The notes beneath the pieces were generated by a model, which ran no database searches, had not been told where the DNA came from, and was given only the letters and a program-made list of their open reading frames with translations. Of a stretch of DNA of 9,832 bases, positions 1 to 7,501 are shown piece by piece. Numbering within the stretch: the first letter of the stretch is position 1; each line of letters starts with the position of its first letter. The stretch spans positions 1 through 9,832 of the forward strand of contig CABQMV010000079.1 of NCBI GenBank assembly GCA_902465325.1, in the 5' to 3' direction. The translations under genes were made by a program, and so were the position numbers. This DNA comes from an uncultured Oscillospiraceae bacterium. GTDB lineage: Bacteria > Bacillota > Clostridia > UBA1212 > SIG427.

Positions 1-851
1 TGCCCACCAAGATTGTAACGGAAACGCAGCTTTTGAGGATGCTGAGCAATTCTCCCCTGCAGGTGGAGATTACTTTGATTCACCCGGCTACGTATGTATC
101 CAAAAATACGCCGGCGGAGCATATGCTTACTTTTTATACCACCTTTGATCAGATAAAGGATCAGAAATTTGACGGCTTGATTATTACCGGCGCGCCGGTA
201 GAGCATCTGGCGTTTGAGGAGGTCTCCTATTGGCAGGAGCTTTGCCGTCTCATGGAATGGTCACGGGACAATGTTACAACTACGCTCCATATTTGCTGGG
301 GCGCTCAGGCCGGGATGTATTTTCACTATGGGATCCCCAAGGTTCCCCTGCAGGAAAAGCTGTTTGGCGTCTATGAACATCATCCCCGAAAGGAGGCGGC
401 CAGAATCCTGCGCGGCTTTGACGATACCTTTTTTGTTCCCCATTCCCGCTATACTACCACGGATTTGGAAAAGGTTCTTCGGGAGCCGAGACTGGATGTG
501 CTGGCTACTTCTCCTGCAGCGGGGCTGTGTATCTGCGCATCTCACGACAGGCGCCGTATCTTTTTGACGGGCCATTTGGAATATGACCGGGATACTTTGA
601 AAATTGAATATGAGCGGGATCGGGCAAAGGGATTGAAAACGGGCATTCCTCAAAATTATTTCCCCGGCAATGATCCTTCCAGGACCCCCTATTATAAATG
701 GAAGAGTCACGCGTATTTATTATACGGAAACTGGCTGAATTATTACGTATACCAAGCTACGCCTTACGATCTGACTAATGTAAACAAAGACTTTTTGCCT
801 GATAGAAAGGGTGATGTCAATGAGCAGAAAACCGGGAAGGACCTTTATTGA
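1..851 (+). CDS. metA: Homoserine O-acetyltransferase MetA (5' end outside window)
   Basis: This enzyme acylates the hydroxyl of L-homoserine, the first committed step of methionine synthesis, in the cytoplasm. The frame is open from base 3 and reads PTKIVTETQLLRMLSNSPLQ, which aligns with E. coli MetA from about residue 45, so roughly 44 N-terminal residues lie upstream of the window. Numbering by E. coli MetA, I see the nucleophile Cys142 in ICWGAQAG (codon 294-296) and the His235/Glu237 pair in TGHLEYD. Position 111 is Glu (GAPVE, codon 201-203). In this family Glu111 goes with acetyl-CoA use and Gly111 with succinyl-CoA use, so acetyltransferase is the better call. The motif is usually TGHPEYD; Leu replaces Pro here. 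The C-terminus runs about 15 residues past the usual TPYDL end and overlaps the next gene by 32 bases. A SAM riboswitch or T-box would lie upstream and cannot be judged. Confidence 0.96.
   Translation, partial: PTKIVTETQLLRMLSNSPLQVEITLIHPATYVSKNTPAEHMLTFYTTFDQIKDQKFDGLIITGAPVEHLAFEEVSYWQELCRLMEWSRDNVTTTLHICWGAQAGMYFHYGIPKVPLQEKLFGVYEHHPRKEAARILRGFDDTFFVPHSRYTTTDLEKVLREPRLDVLATSPAAGLCICASHDRRRIFLTGHLEYDRDTLKIEYERDRAKGLKTGIPQNYFPGNDPSRTPYYKWKSHAYLLYGNWLNYYVYQATPYDLTNVNKDFLPDRKGDVNEQKTGKDLY
806..815 (+). promoter_or_regulatory. Ribosome binding site inside metA that fixes the start of the next gene
   Basis: AAAGGGTGAT at 806-815 resembles the anti-Shine-Dalgarno complement AAGGAGGTGAT with one gap. 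It suits the ATG at 820. The in-frame GTG at 811 and ATG at 814 fall inside the element itself and are too close to use. The site lies within the last metA codons, which suggests translational coupling. Confidence 0.6.
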
Positions 852-2349
852 AAAAGATTTTAAAAAGAATGGCGCGGTACTGATAACGGTCCTGCTGGTA
901 ACGGTGGTGATAATTGCTCTGGTAAGCTTGCTCCCGAATCAGACGCCTCAAGAAGGGGATGTAAGCAGAAGCGGAGTGTCCAGAAGCTTCATGTTTCCCG
1001 TTGCCTATACAGATGACGGCTCTTCTCTGAAAGTAATTGACAGCGATTTAAATGTATCCGCCGTGGACGACAGCGTTTCTGATGCCGTCCATGACTTTCA
1101 AAAGGAGAAAATTTATTATATACGGGAAAATGTTCTCTATGAATATGACATTAAGCAAAATAACCGGCGGATTCTGATTGGAGGCGGCGTAGAGGATTAC
1201 CGGGTTTTGAATGACCGCTCTGCAATTGTTTACCTCACTACAGCAGGAGAACTGGTTTTATATGATTATTCCGGGAAAACCGGCAGGACGCTGTGCCGAT
1301 GCGGAGAGGTATCTTCGTTAGGGAAGCTGGTGATGGTCGGGAATTCAGGCTTTCTCTATTTTGCTGAAACGGATCAGACCAATCAGAAAGGAACCCTCTA
1401 TTTTTCCGATAACGAAGGGGATTCTCGAAAAATATCTGACGATGTACAGCTGGAGACAGCGAGAATATCGCCAAAAGACCGCTATATTACTTACAAAAAA
1501 AGAGGAGATCTGTATGTTGCCGATTCCAGCGGCCAGGAGATTGCAGCAAGGAGCGGTGCAAGCCTGGTAGAGACAGCAAAGCAGCCGTTGGCCATCAGGG
1601 AACTGAATACGCTGTCCGAATTTAACCAGGGAGTTGAAATCAGCTACGCCTTTAGCGCAGGAGAGAAAGGTACCGGCGGGGAAATCAGCTATTTTACCGG
1701 GGAGGACTTTCGGCCTGTGAGCGGGGGCGTATTGGCGCTTGTATATTACAGTGAAGAAAGTGACAGGCTCTTTTATACGGTATCCTCGGAGACGGAAAGC
1801 GGCGCAGTGGATTTAATGATGTCGGTAAAGGGCAAAGATGGACAGCGGGTTATGACGGCATCCCCCTCCGGCGAATTTATTTGGTGCGAGGGGACAGGCA
1901 AAATATTCTGTCTGGATCAGGGGGAGCTGTATCGGGTCAGCGTATTTGACGATTTCAAAAAGGTACAGCTGGCTACCGGTGTCAGTTCTATGAAGCTGTA
2001 TCCCGGAAAATCCTTTATTGTGTACACCGATGCCCTGTACAACAATTATTATGTGCTGTCCGATCATGCTACCGAGCAGGTTGCCGCAGGCGCCAGCAGG
2101 CTGTACGGAATCACGAATAACAGCTATTTACTGGAGAGTACCTACAATGGAGCCCATATGTCTTTGGATCTAGTAGAAAACAGCAGTATGCAGCGGCTGG
2201 ACTCAGATATTGAAATGCCCATATGTTTTGACAGCAATTTTGACCATGTACTGTATCTTACATGGGAGGGCTTGGTGCTTAGAAACAGCCAGGGCGCTCA
2301 TCTGGTGGATAATACCAGTACAGTGTCGCTGGTGAGGCTGGTAGTATAA
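820..2349 (+). CDS. Membrane-anchored protein with probable extracytoplasmic beta-propeller, function unknown
   Basis: I do not recognise a named family. With the ATG at 820 the product has 509 residues. A basic N-terminus (residues 1-17, rich in Arg and Lys) precedes one hydrophobic segment at about 18-38 (AVLITVLLVTVVIIALVSLL), then about 470 mostly hydrophilic residues. This is a type II signal-anchor layout with the bulk outside the cell. There is no lipobox and no LPXTG motif. The outer part is rich in short beta-strand units such as KIYYIRENVLYEYD, AIVYLTTAGELVLYDYSG, GFLYFAETD, GTLYFSDNEG and DLYVADSSGQ. These resemble TolB-like, DUF5050-like or PQQ-like propeller blades with a hydrophobic-Tyr start and a turn rich in Asp, Gly and Asn. 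It overlaps metA by 32 bases and lies 36 bases before the glycoside hydrolase gene. A sensing, scaffolding or envelope role is possible but is inference only. Confidence 0.7.
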   Translation: MSRKPGRTFIEKDFKKNGAVLITVLLVTVVIIALVSLLPNQTPQEGDVSRSGVSRSFMFPVAYTDDGSSLKVIDSDLNVSAVDDSVSDAVHDFQKEKIYYIRENVLYEYDIKQNNRRILIGGGVEDYRVLNDRSAIVYLTTAGELVLYDYSGKTGRTLCRCGEVSSLGKLVMVGNSGFLYFAETDQTNQKGTLYFSDNEGDSRKISDDVQLETARISPKDRYITYKKRGDLYVADSSGQEIAARSGASLVETAKQPLAIRELNTLSEFNQGVEISYAFSAGEKGTGGEISYFTGEDFRPVSGGVLALVYYSEESDRLFYTVSSETESGAVDLMMSVKGKDGQRVMTASPSGEFIWCEGTGKIFCLDQGELYRVSVFDDFKKVQLATGVSSMKLYPGKSFIVYTDALYNNYYVLSDHATEQVAAGASRLYGITNNSYLLESTYNGAHMSLDLVENSSMQRLDSDIEMPICFDSNFDHVLYLTWEGLVLRNSQGAHLVDNTSTVSLVRLVV

Positions 2350-2385
2350 AATGTAAAACTCATTTTTAAAAGGCACGGTGAAAAT

Positions 2386-5265
2386 ATGGCAGACAAATTT
2401 ATTGAAACGATCCAGGAGAATGCGGCCTCTTATGGAAGCATTCCCTTTTGGAGCTGGAATGACAAGCTGGACCCGGAGGAGCTCCGGCGCCAGATCCGGA
2501 GAATGCACACGCTGGAGATGAAAGGCTTTTTCATGCATGCCAGAGGCGGCCTGGAAACCGAGTATCTGGGAGAGGACTGGTTCTCCTGTGTGGCTGCCTG
2601 TGCAGATGAGGCGGGGCGGCTGGGAATGGAGGCCTGGCTGTACGATGAGAACGGGTGGCCCAGCGGCTTTGCCGGGGGAGCCCTATTGAAGGATCCGGCG
2701 AATTATGCCAGATATCTCACTCTGGAGAAAAAAAGTGAACCGGATTCCCGGGCGCTGTGTATGTATGTGAAGGAGGGCGAGTGCTTCAGGCTTTTTGAAG
2801 GCAGTGAGGCGGACGGGGAGGCAGAGACATATTACTGCATCTATAAAGGCGCCTGCGACGCCTATGTGGATACTATGGACCGCAGGGTTACACAGAAGTT
2901 CCTTGCGGCGACCCATGAGGAATATAAGAAGCGTTTTGGCGGGCTGTTGGGAAAGGTGATCCCGGGATTTTTTACAGACGAACCCCAGTATTACCGGTGG
3001 GCGACGCCCTGGTCTGACACATTCCCGCAGGAATTTGAGAAGGCCTATGGCTATTCTGTATACAGCGGCCTGATTTCTCTGTTTGCAGACTATCCGGGGG
3101 CAGAGGAATTTCGGTATGACTACTGGCTTTTATGCCACAGGCTGTTTATGGAAAATTTTGCCCGGCCGGTTTATGAATGGGCAGAGGCCAATGGGTGTCA
3201 GATTACAGGACACACCATAGAGGAGAGCTGCTTGTCCGGTCAGATGTGGTGTACAGGAGGGGTCATGCCCTTTTACCAGTACGAGCACATTCCCGGGATT
3301 GATCATCTGTGCAGAGGACTAGGCAGTGATCTGAGCCCCAAGCAGGTGGCCTCCGCGGCGGCACAGCTGGGGAGAAAGTATGTGCTCAGTGAAATGTTTG
3401 CAGCCTGCGGCTGGGATGTAACGCCGCTGGAGCTGAAAAATATTGCCCAATGGCAGTATGCCTCCGGAATCAATCTCATGTGTCAGCACCTGTATCCCTA
3501 CTCTATTCGGGGGCAGAGAAAGAATGATTATCCCTGCCATTACTCGGAGCATTTACCGTGGCAGGAGGCGCTGCGGGACTTTAATGCCTACTTTAACAGA
3601 CTGGGCGCGGCCCTTTCTCAGGGAAGGGAAAGAGTTCATGCTCTGGTGCTTCATCCGATTCACAGTGCCTATCTGTACTATAAAAGAGAAGAGGACGCGG
3701 GCTCTATCTGGGAGCTGGAGGAAGCGTGCGGGCAGATGATACAGCAGCTTTCAGAGGAGCATATTCTGTATCACCTGGGAGACGAGACAATGATGGCCCG
3801 GCTCGGTTCCGTATCCGAAGGGAAAATACATGTGGGCCAGTGTTCCTATGAAATCGTTGTATTGCCTCTTTGCTATACACTGGACCGTACGACAGTGGAG
3901 CTGCTGAAGGAATTTTTGCGCCAGAGAGGAAAGCTGACGGCCTGGGCTCCGGACAGGCTGCCTCAGAGAATAGACGGACGAATGGCGGATATGGACTGGC
4001 TGAGGCCAACCATGACCTTTGAGGAGCTGAAAACGTATTCCGGCATCCGCATTGCCGGCAAGGACGGCACACCTGTCAGCGGAGTTCGGCTGAGGGTAAT
4101 GGACCGTGAAGATGGGGAGACCTATTACCTGGTTAACCTGGATATGGAGGAGCGCCCGGGTGTGCAGGTGGAGCTTGGACAGACTGGGACGGTAAAATGC
4201 TATAATCCGGAGACAGGACGTTCTGATTTTATTTCTGACTCCGGTACTCTGACGCTGGATTTCCAGGCTGCCCAGGGCTATGTATTATACACTCAGAAGC
4301 GGTCGGCAGCCGCAAATGCGCTGGTGCTGGACCATGCGTCTACTGTATACGAAGGAGAACCTCCCATTCGACTGCGGCCCATTGCTCAGATTCGGGATCT
4401 GACCCTGAAACGGCGATATGAGGGGAACATGACGCTGATCTATCCTTTTGAGATAGAGGAGCTGCCCGCCTGTGCGGTTTCTCTGGCGGTGGAGCCTATG
4501 CGGTTTGTCTTTATAGAGGTAAATGGAAAAAGAATAGAGCTGGGAGAGGGCTGGTGGCTGGACAGAAGCTTCCGTACAGCAGATATTACACAATATTTGG
4601 TGAAGGGTGCCAATGAAATTGCAGTATGCTTTTCATATTTTCAAAGTCCCCATGTCTATGATGTTCTGTTTGAAAGCGCTATGGAATCTAGGCGAAACTG
4701 CCTGAGCTTTGATACGGAAATTGAAAATATCTATCTGTACGGCGATTTCGGCGTATATACAGATCCAGAGAAATTTCGGCCGGGGGACAATGGCAGTCAG
4801 GTGTATTCCGGCAGGTTCAGACTAGGTCCGGCTCCTGCGCCCCTCAGCCGCGAGGGATTAGAGGATGCCGTGCGGCAGGGGTATCCCTTTTTGGCAGGAG
4901 AAATAGAGGCCTGCTGTGATCTTCAGGTCCCGGAGGACTACCGGAATCTATGGCTTCACTTTGAAGGCCGGTATGCCTATGGGGATGTCTACCTCAACGG
5001 AAAATTTATAAAACGTCTTTTGTTTGATTCTTGCTGCAACATTACTGCCTATGCCCATCCCGGTAAAAATGAACTGCGGCTGGTCCTGTGCAATTCTGCC
5101 AGAAATCTGCTGGGGCCCCATCATAACCGGGCGGAGGAACCGTATGTAGTAGGACCTGATACCTTTACGGCAGAAGGGTGCTGGGGAGAGGATGGCTGCA
5201 GCGCATACAGGGATTCCTACTCCTTTATGCCCTTTGGCGTGAAATTTACTTTGGAGGTACAGTAA
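2386..5265 (+). CDS. Large cytoplasmic glycoside hydrolase, GH106 (alpha-L-rhamnosidase)-like
   Basis: The product has 959 residues, starts at the ATG behind GGTGA (2377-2381), and has no signal peptide or membrane segment, so it probably acts in the cytoplasm on imported oligosaccharides. The N-terminal half looks like a TIM barrel of the GH106-type group. PFWSWND (20-26) comes first, then a helix with GFFMHARGGL (47-56) and AWLYDENGWPSGFAGG (83-98). Acidic residues in conserved-looking motifs are D198/E199 in FTDEPQ, E279/E280 in GHTIEES and E336 in LSEMF; these are candidate catalytic residues, but I cannot assign acid and base. The strand with GINLMCQHLYPYS follows. The C-terminal part carries two jelly-roll-like modules of the sugar-binding kind, about 686-790 (FIEVNGKRIEL) and 855-915 (VYLNGKFIKRL). 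Family assignment rests on motif resemblance. Activity on rhamnosides is plausible but unproven; a GH2-like enzyme is the alternative. Confidence 0.72.
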   Translation: MADKFIETIQENAASYGSIPFWSWNDKLDPEELRRQIRRMHTLEMKGFFMHARGGLETEYLGEDWFSCVAACADEAGRLGMEAWLYDENGWPSGFAGGALLKDPANYARYLTLEKKSEPDSRALCMYVKEGECFRLFEGSEADGEAETYYCIYKGACDAYVDTMDRRVTQKFLAATHEEYKKRFGGLLGKVIPGFFTDEPQYYRWATPWSDTFPQEFEKAYGYSVYSGLISLFADYPGAEEFRYDYWLLCHRLFMENFARPVYEWAEANGCQITGHTIEESCLSGQMWCTGGVMPFYQYEHIPGIDHLCRGLGSDLSPKQVASAAAQLGRKYVLSEMFAACGWDVTPLELKNIAQWQYASGINLMCQHLYPYSIRGQRKNDYPCHYSEHLPWQEALRDFNAYFNRLGAALSQGRERVHALVLHPIHSAYLYYKREEDAGSIWELEEACGQMIQQLSEEHILYHLGDETMMARLGSVSEGKIHVGQCSYEIVVLPLCYTLDRTTVELLKEFLRQRGKLTAWAPDRLPQRIDGRMADMDWLRPTMTFEELKTYSGIRIAGKDGTPVSGVRLRVMDREDGETYYLVNLDMEERPGVQVELGQTGTVKCYNPETGRSDFISDSGTLTLDFQAAQGYVLYTQKRSAAANALVLDHASTVYEGEPPIRLRPIAQIRDLTLKRRYEGNMTLIYPFEIEELPACAVSLAVEPMRFVFIEVNGKRIELGEGWWLDRSFRTADITQYLVKGANEIAVCFSYFQSPHVYDVLFESAMESRRNCLSFDTEIENIYLYGDFGVYTDPEKFRPGDNGSQVYSGRFRLGPAPAPLSREGLEDAVRQGYPFLAGEIEACCDLQVPEDYRNLWLHFEGRYAYGDVYLNGKFIKRLLFDSCCNITAYAHPGKNELRLVLCNSARNLLGPHHNRAEEPYVVGPDTFTAEGCWGEDGCSAYRDSYSFMPFGVKFTLEVQ
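5253..5258 (+). promoter_or_regulatory. Ribosome binding site of rsmE within the preceding gene
   Basis: GGAGGT lies in the last codons of the glycoside hydrolase gene, 11 bases before the rsmE ATG at 5270. The hydrolase stop codon (5263-5265) falls between the two, an arrangement that favours coupled translation. Confidence 0.7.
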
Positions 5266-5269
5266 GTTT

Positions 5270-6007
5270 ATGTCCCGATTTTTTGTAGAACCAGATCAGG
5301 TTTCCCACGATGGATTTATTACAATTACCGGCTCCGATGTAAAGCATATGAGAGATGTTCTGCGCATGGCTCGGGGCGACACCTTTACGGTCTGCGACAG
5401 TACCGGCACTGAATACCGCTGCCGGCTGGAGGCCTTCCTGGACGGGAATGCCGTAGGCCATATCCTGGCACAGCGGGCCGGAGATACAGAGCCTCTGGTT
5501 CCGGTAACGCTGCTGCAGGGAATCCCCAAGGGAGATAAAATGGAGCTTATCATTCAAAAAAATATTGAGCTTGGAGTCACCTGTATTCTTCCGGTTATGA
5601 TGGAACGCAGTGTTGTCCGTTTCAAGGATGACAGGGAAAAGGGAAAAAAAACAGAGCGCTGGAATCGGATTGCGGTAGAAGCTTCTAAACAGTGCGGCAG
5701 ACTGAAGGTGCCGCAGGTGCTTTCCCCTCTTACGCTGAAAGAGGCCATTTCCCGGCTGGAGCCGGGCGGGCTGCGGCTGCTTCCTTATGAAAACGAGAGA
5801 GACTGCCGCTTGAAATCCCTGCTGCGGGACAGGGCGGTTTCTTCCATAAGCTTTTTAATTGGGCCTGAGGGAGGAATTGCAGAGGCGGAATTTTCTGAGC
5901 TGCAGGCCGCCGGCTTTCTCTCTGTTTCTCTGGGGCGCCGTATTCTGCGTACCGAGACAGCAGGCTTTGCAGTGATGTCTGCCATCCGGTATGAGCTGGA
6001 GGATTAG
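5270..6007 (+). CDS. rsmE: 16S rRNA (uracil1498-N3)-methyltransferase RsmE
   Basis: RsmE uses S-adenosylmethionine to methylate N3 of U1498 in 16S rRNA of the small subunit. The product has 245 residues, normal for the family. The N-terminal PUA-like domain begins MSRFFVEPDQ and contains the HMRDVLRM helix (about residues 26-33). The C-terminal SPOUT domain has LLQGIPKGDKMELIIQKNIELGV, then EASKQCGR. The cofactor-binding knot shows GPEGG at 198-202 and LGRRILRTETA at 221-231, both diagnostic. It begins 4 bases after the hydrolase stop, so it probably depends on an upstream promoter. The usual clostridial partner prmA (ribosomal protein L11 methyltransferase) is not next to it. The 3' end faces the MATE gene across 9 bases. 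Confidence 0.97.
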   Translation: MSRFFVEPDQVSHDGFITITGSDVKHMRDVLRMARGDTFTVCDSTGTEYRCRLEAFLDGNAVGHILAQRAGDTEPLVPVTLLQGIPKGDKMELIIQKNIELGVTCILPVMMERSVVRFKDDREKGKKTERWNRIAVEASKQCGRLKVPQVLSPLTLKEAISRLEPGGLRLLPYENERDCRLKSLLRDRAVSSISFLIGPEGGIAEAEFSELQAAGFLSVSLGRRILRTETAGFAVMSAIRYELED

Positions 6008-6016
6008 AACGCATTT

Positions 6017-7348
6017 CTATTTCAGCCTTTTTAATTCCCTTACAGTAAAGGGAATTGCCAGCAGAAAAGCCAGCAGGTCAGCAAGGGGCTGTGTCAGCTG
6101 TATTCCCAATATACCCAGTGTGGGCACAGCGATAAACAGTACTGGAAGAAAGCACAGAAACTGTCTGGCCATGGCCACCACAGTAGCCGGGACAGCCCGT
6201 CCCATGGTCTGCAGCATCATGTTTGCCAGCACAATAAAGCTGTTCAAAGGCAGCACTGCACATTGAAGCTGCAGGGCCAGAACACCAATTTCCAGTACCG
6301 CCGGGTCCTTTTTGCTAAAGAGCAGGATAATTTCCGGGGCCAGCAGGAAGGCTGTGATTCCCGCTGCCAGCAAAAAGACAAATGCCACTCTCACAGAAAA
6401 CCAAAAGGCTTCCTTTACTCGGGCATATTTTTTGGCTCCGTAGTTGAAGCCGCAGACGGGCTGGAAACCCTGTCCAAAGCCAATCAGAGCGGAAATAATG
6501 AACATACTGATTTTAGATACTACAGAAACAGCGGCGATGGCGGGATCCCCGTAGGGCTTTGCCATATTGTTCAGACAGATGCTCGATACGCTGCCAAGCC
6601 CCTGGCGGCAGAGGGAGGGGACGCCTCCCCGAAATATTTCAAAGTACCAGCGCTTTTGAAAAGAAAAATGGCGAATAGATATTTTGACTAAAGAAAAGCG
6701 GGTACAGCCAATTACCAGAATAACAAAGCTGAAGATTTGGCTGATCATAGTAGCGCAGCCCGCGCCGCCAATGCCCATTTTAAACTGAAATATAAACAGC
6801 GGATCCAGTGCAATGTTTAGAAGACCGCCGGATACCATTCCTACCATGCCTATGCTTGCGTTTCCCTGAAAGCGCAGCTGGTTGTTCAGAACCAGTGAGC
6901 CCATCATAAAGGGCGCTGCCAGCAGGATGTAAAACAGATAATCTCTGGCATAGGGCAGAATGGTTTCTGTAGCGCCCAGCACTCTGCAGATGGGAGTTAA
7001 AAATATATAGGTTATTACGGCGATCAAGGTGCCGAAGGCCAGAGCAGTAAAGAAGCCTGTGGCAGCCATTGTGACGGATTCCTCCGGCTTCTTTTCTCCC
7101 AGCTTCCTGGAGATATAATTGCCGGAGCCGTGGCCAAAGAAAAAACCGATGGCCTGTATGACTGCCATATAGGAAAAAACAACCCCTACACCGCCTGTTG
7201 CACTGGTACCGAGCTTTCCCACAAAATAGGTATCGGCCATATTGTAGATGGAGGTAATCAGCATCGTTATTATAGTAGGAATAGCCATTTTGCAAACCTG
7301 CCGCTTTACTGAGCCCTCTGTCATTTCTGTAAACTTATCCTTTTTCAT
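6017..7348 (-). CDS. MATE-family multidrug/cation antiporter
   Basis: This is a membrane antiporter that exports drugs or metabolites against Na+ or H+. With the ATG at 7348 the product has 443 residues, typical of MATE proteins, with about 12 hydrophobic segments. Recognisable parts are EMTEGSVKRQVCKMAIPTI and ITSIYNMADTYFVGKLGTSA near the N-terminus, GHGSGNYISRKLGEK after helix 2, LRFQGNASIGM in the middle, and GFGQGFQPVCGFNYGAK in the second half; the last is the pseudo-repeat of the N-terminal bundle. The substrate cannot be read from sequence. The start is uncertain. ATGs at 7357 and 7348 have no ribosome binding site, while the ATG at 7324 has AAAAAGGA about 13 bases upstream and would give 435 residues. 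I kept 7348 because the KKDKFTEMTEG lead-in looks like that of relatives. The gene is transcribed away from ydcZ and convergent with rsmE. Confidence 0.93.
   Translation of the reverse strand: MKKDKFTEMTEGSVKRQVCKMAIPTIITMLITSIYNMADTYFVGKLGTSATGGVGVVFSYMAVIQAIGFFFGHGSGNYISRKLGEKKPEESVTMAATGFFTALAFGTLIAVITYIFLTPICRVLGATETILPYARDYLFYILLAAPFMMGSLVLNNQLRFQGNASIGMVGMVSGGLLNIALDPLFIFQFKMGIGGAGCATMISQIFSFVILVIGCTRFSLVKISIRHFSFQKRWYFEIFRGGVPSLCRQGLGSVSSICLNNMAKPYGDPAIAAVSVVSKISMFIISALIGFGQGFQPVCGFNYGAKKYARVKEAFWFSVRVAFVFLLAAGITAFLLAPEIILLFSKKDPAVLEIGVLALQLQCAVLPLNSFIVLANMMLQTMGRAVPATVVAMARQFLCFLPVLFIAVPTLGILGIQLTQPLADLLAFLLAIPFTVRELKRLK
6033..6056. repeat. Perfect 9-bp inverted repeat at the convergent rsmE/MATE ends
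   Basis: AATTCCCTT (6033-6041) and AAGGGAATT (6048-6056) form a perfect stem around a 6-base loop, inside the last codons of the MATE gene and just past the rsmE stop. On neither strand is the stem followed by a T tract: T5 precedes it on the + strand, which is A5 after it on the - strand. It is therefore not a standard intrinsic terminator. It could stabilise a 3' mRNA end or be chance. Confidence 0.4.
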
Positions 7349-7357
7349 AGCAGACAT

Positions 7358-7366
7358 ATTATAACA
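7358..7366 (-). promoter_or_regulatory. Extended -10 promoter of the MATE gene
   Basis: On the - strand TGTTATAAT (7366 down to 7358) is a full extended -10 (TGnTATAAT). No good -35 hexamer sits 16-18 bases upstream, as is common for extended -10 promoters. Transcription would begin near 7350-7352, within a few bases of the ATGs at 7357 and 7348, giving an almost leaderless message or use of the ATG at 7324. Confidence 0.55.
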
Positions 7367-7436
7367 TGTTTCTGCTATTTTCGGCGGAGTACTGCACTGG
7401 GCGAGACAGCACAATTTTTTCTGTCAGCAAAATACG

Positions 7437-7464
7437 GTTACAAAAAGAGCGACATGGGTATACT
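7437..7464 (+). promoter_or_regulatory. Sigma-A type promoter for ydcZ
   Basis: GTTACA (7437-7442, 4 of 6 to TTGACA) and TATACT (7459-7464, 5 of 6 to TATAAT) are spaced 16 bases apart. Initiation near 7471 would give a leader of about 31 bases containing the AGGAGG. Just upstream, GACAG (7405-7409) and CTGTC (7421-7425) form a small inverted repeat that could be an operator, but it is too short to call. The rest of the 153-base divergent gap shows nothing else I can support. Confidence 0.45.
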
Positions 7465-7484
7465 AGCTTTTGCAGACCATGTTC

Positions 7485-7490
7485 AGGAGG
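7485..7490 (+). promoter_or_regulatory. Ribosome binding site deciding the ydcZ start
   Basis: A perfect AGGAGG lies 11 bases before the ATG at 7502. An in-frame ATG at 7454 has no such site and overlaps the putative -10 box, so the downstream ATG is preferred. Confidence 0.75.
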
Positions 7491-7501
7491 AATATAGCAA
7501 A

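Noticed and set aside
261..710. Open frame of 149 codons antisense to metA
   Set aside because: The metA frame has catalytic residues conserved throughout; the antisense frame shows no motif.
4190..4206. TATAAT-like sequence (CTATAAT) inside the hydrolase gene as an internal promoter
   Set aside because: It lies in conserved-frame coding sequence, and I see no matching -35 or downstream start to support it.
6780..7295. Second open frame of 171 codons on the - strand inside the MATE gene
   Set aside because: Its translation is a Tyr/His/Arg-rich frame-shifted shadow of the transporter with no membrane pattern.
7454..7501. Upstream in-frame ATG giving a 16-residue longer YdcZ protein
   Set aside because: There is no ribosome binding site, the extra residues are not hydrophobic in the manner of the family, and the ATG lies by the putative -10 box; AGGAGG serves the ATG at 7502.
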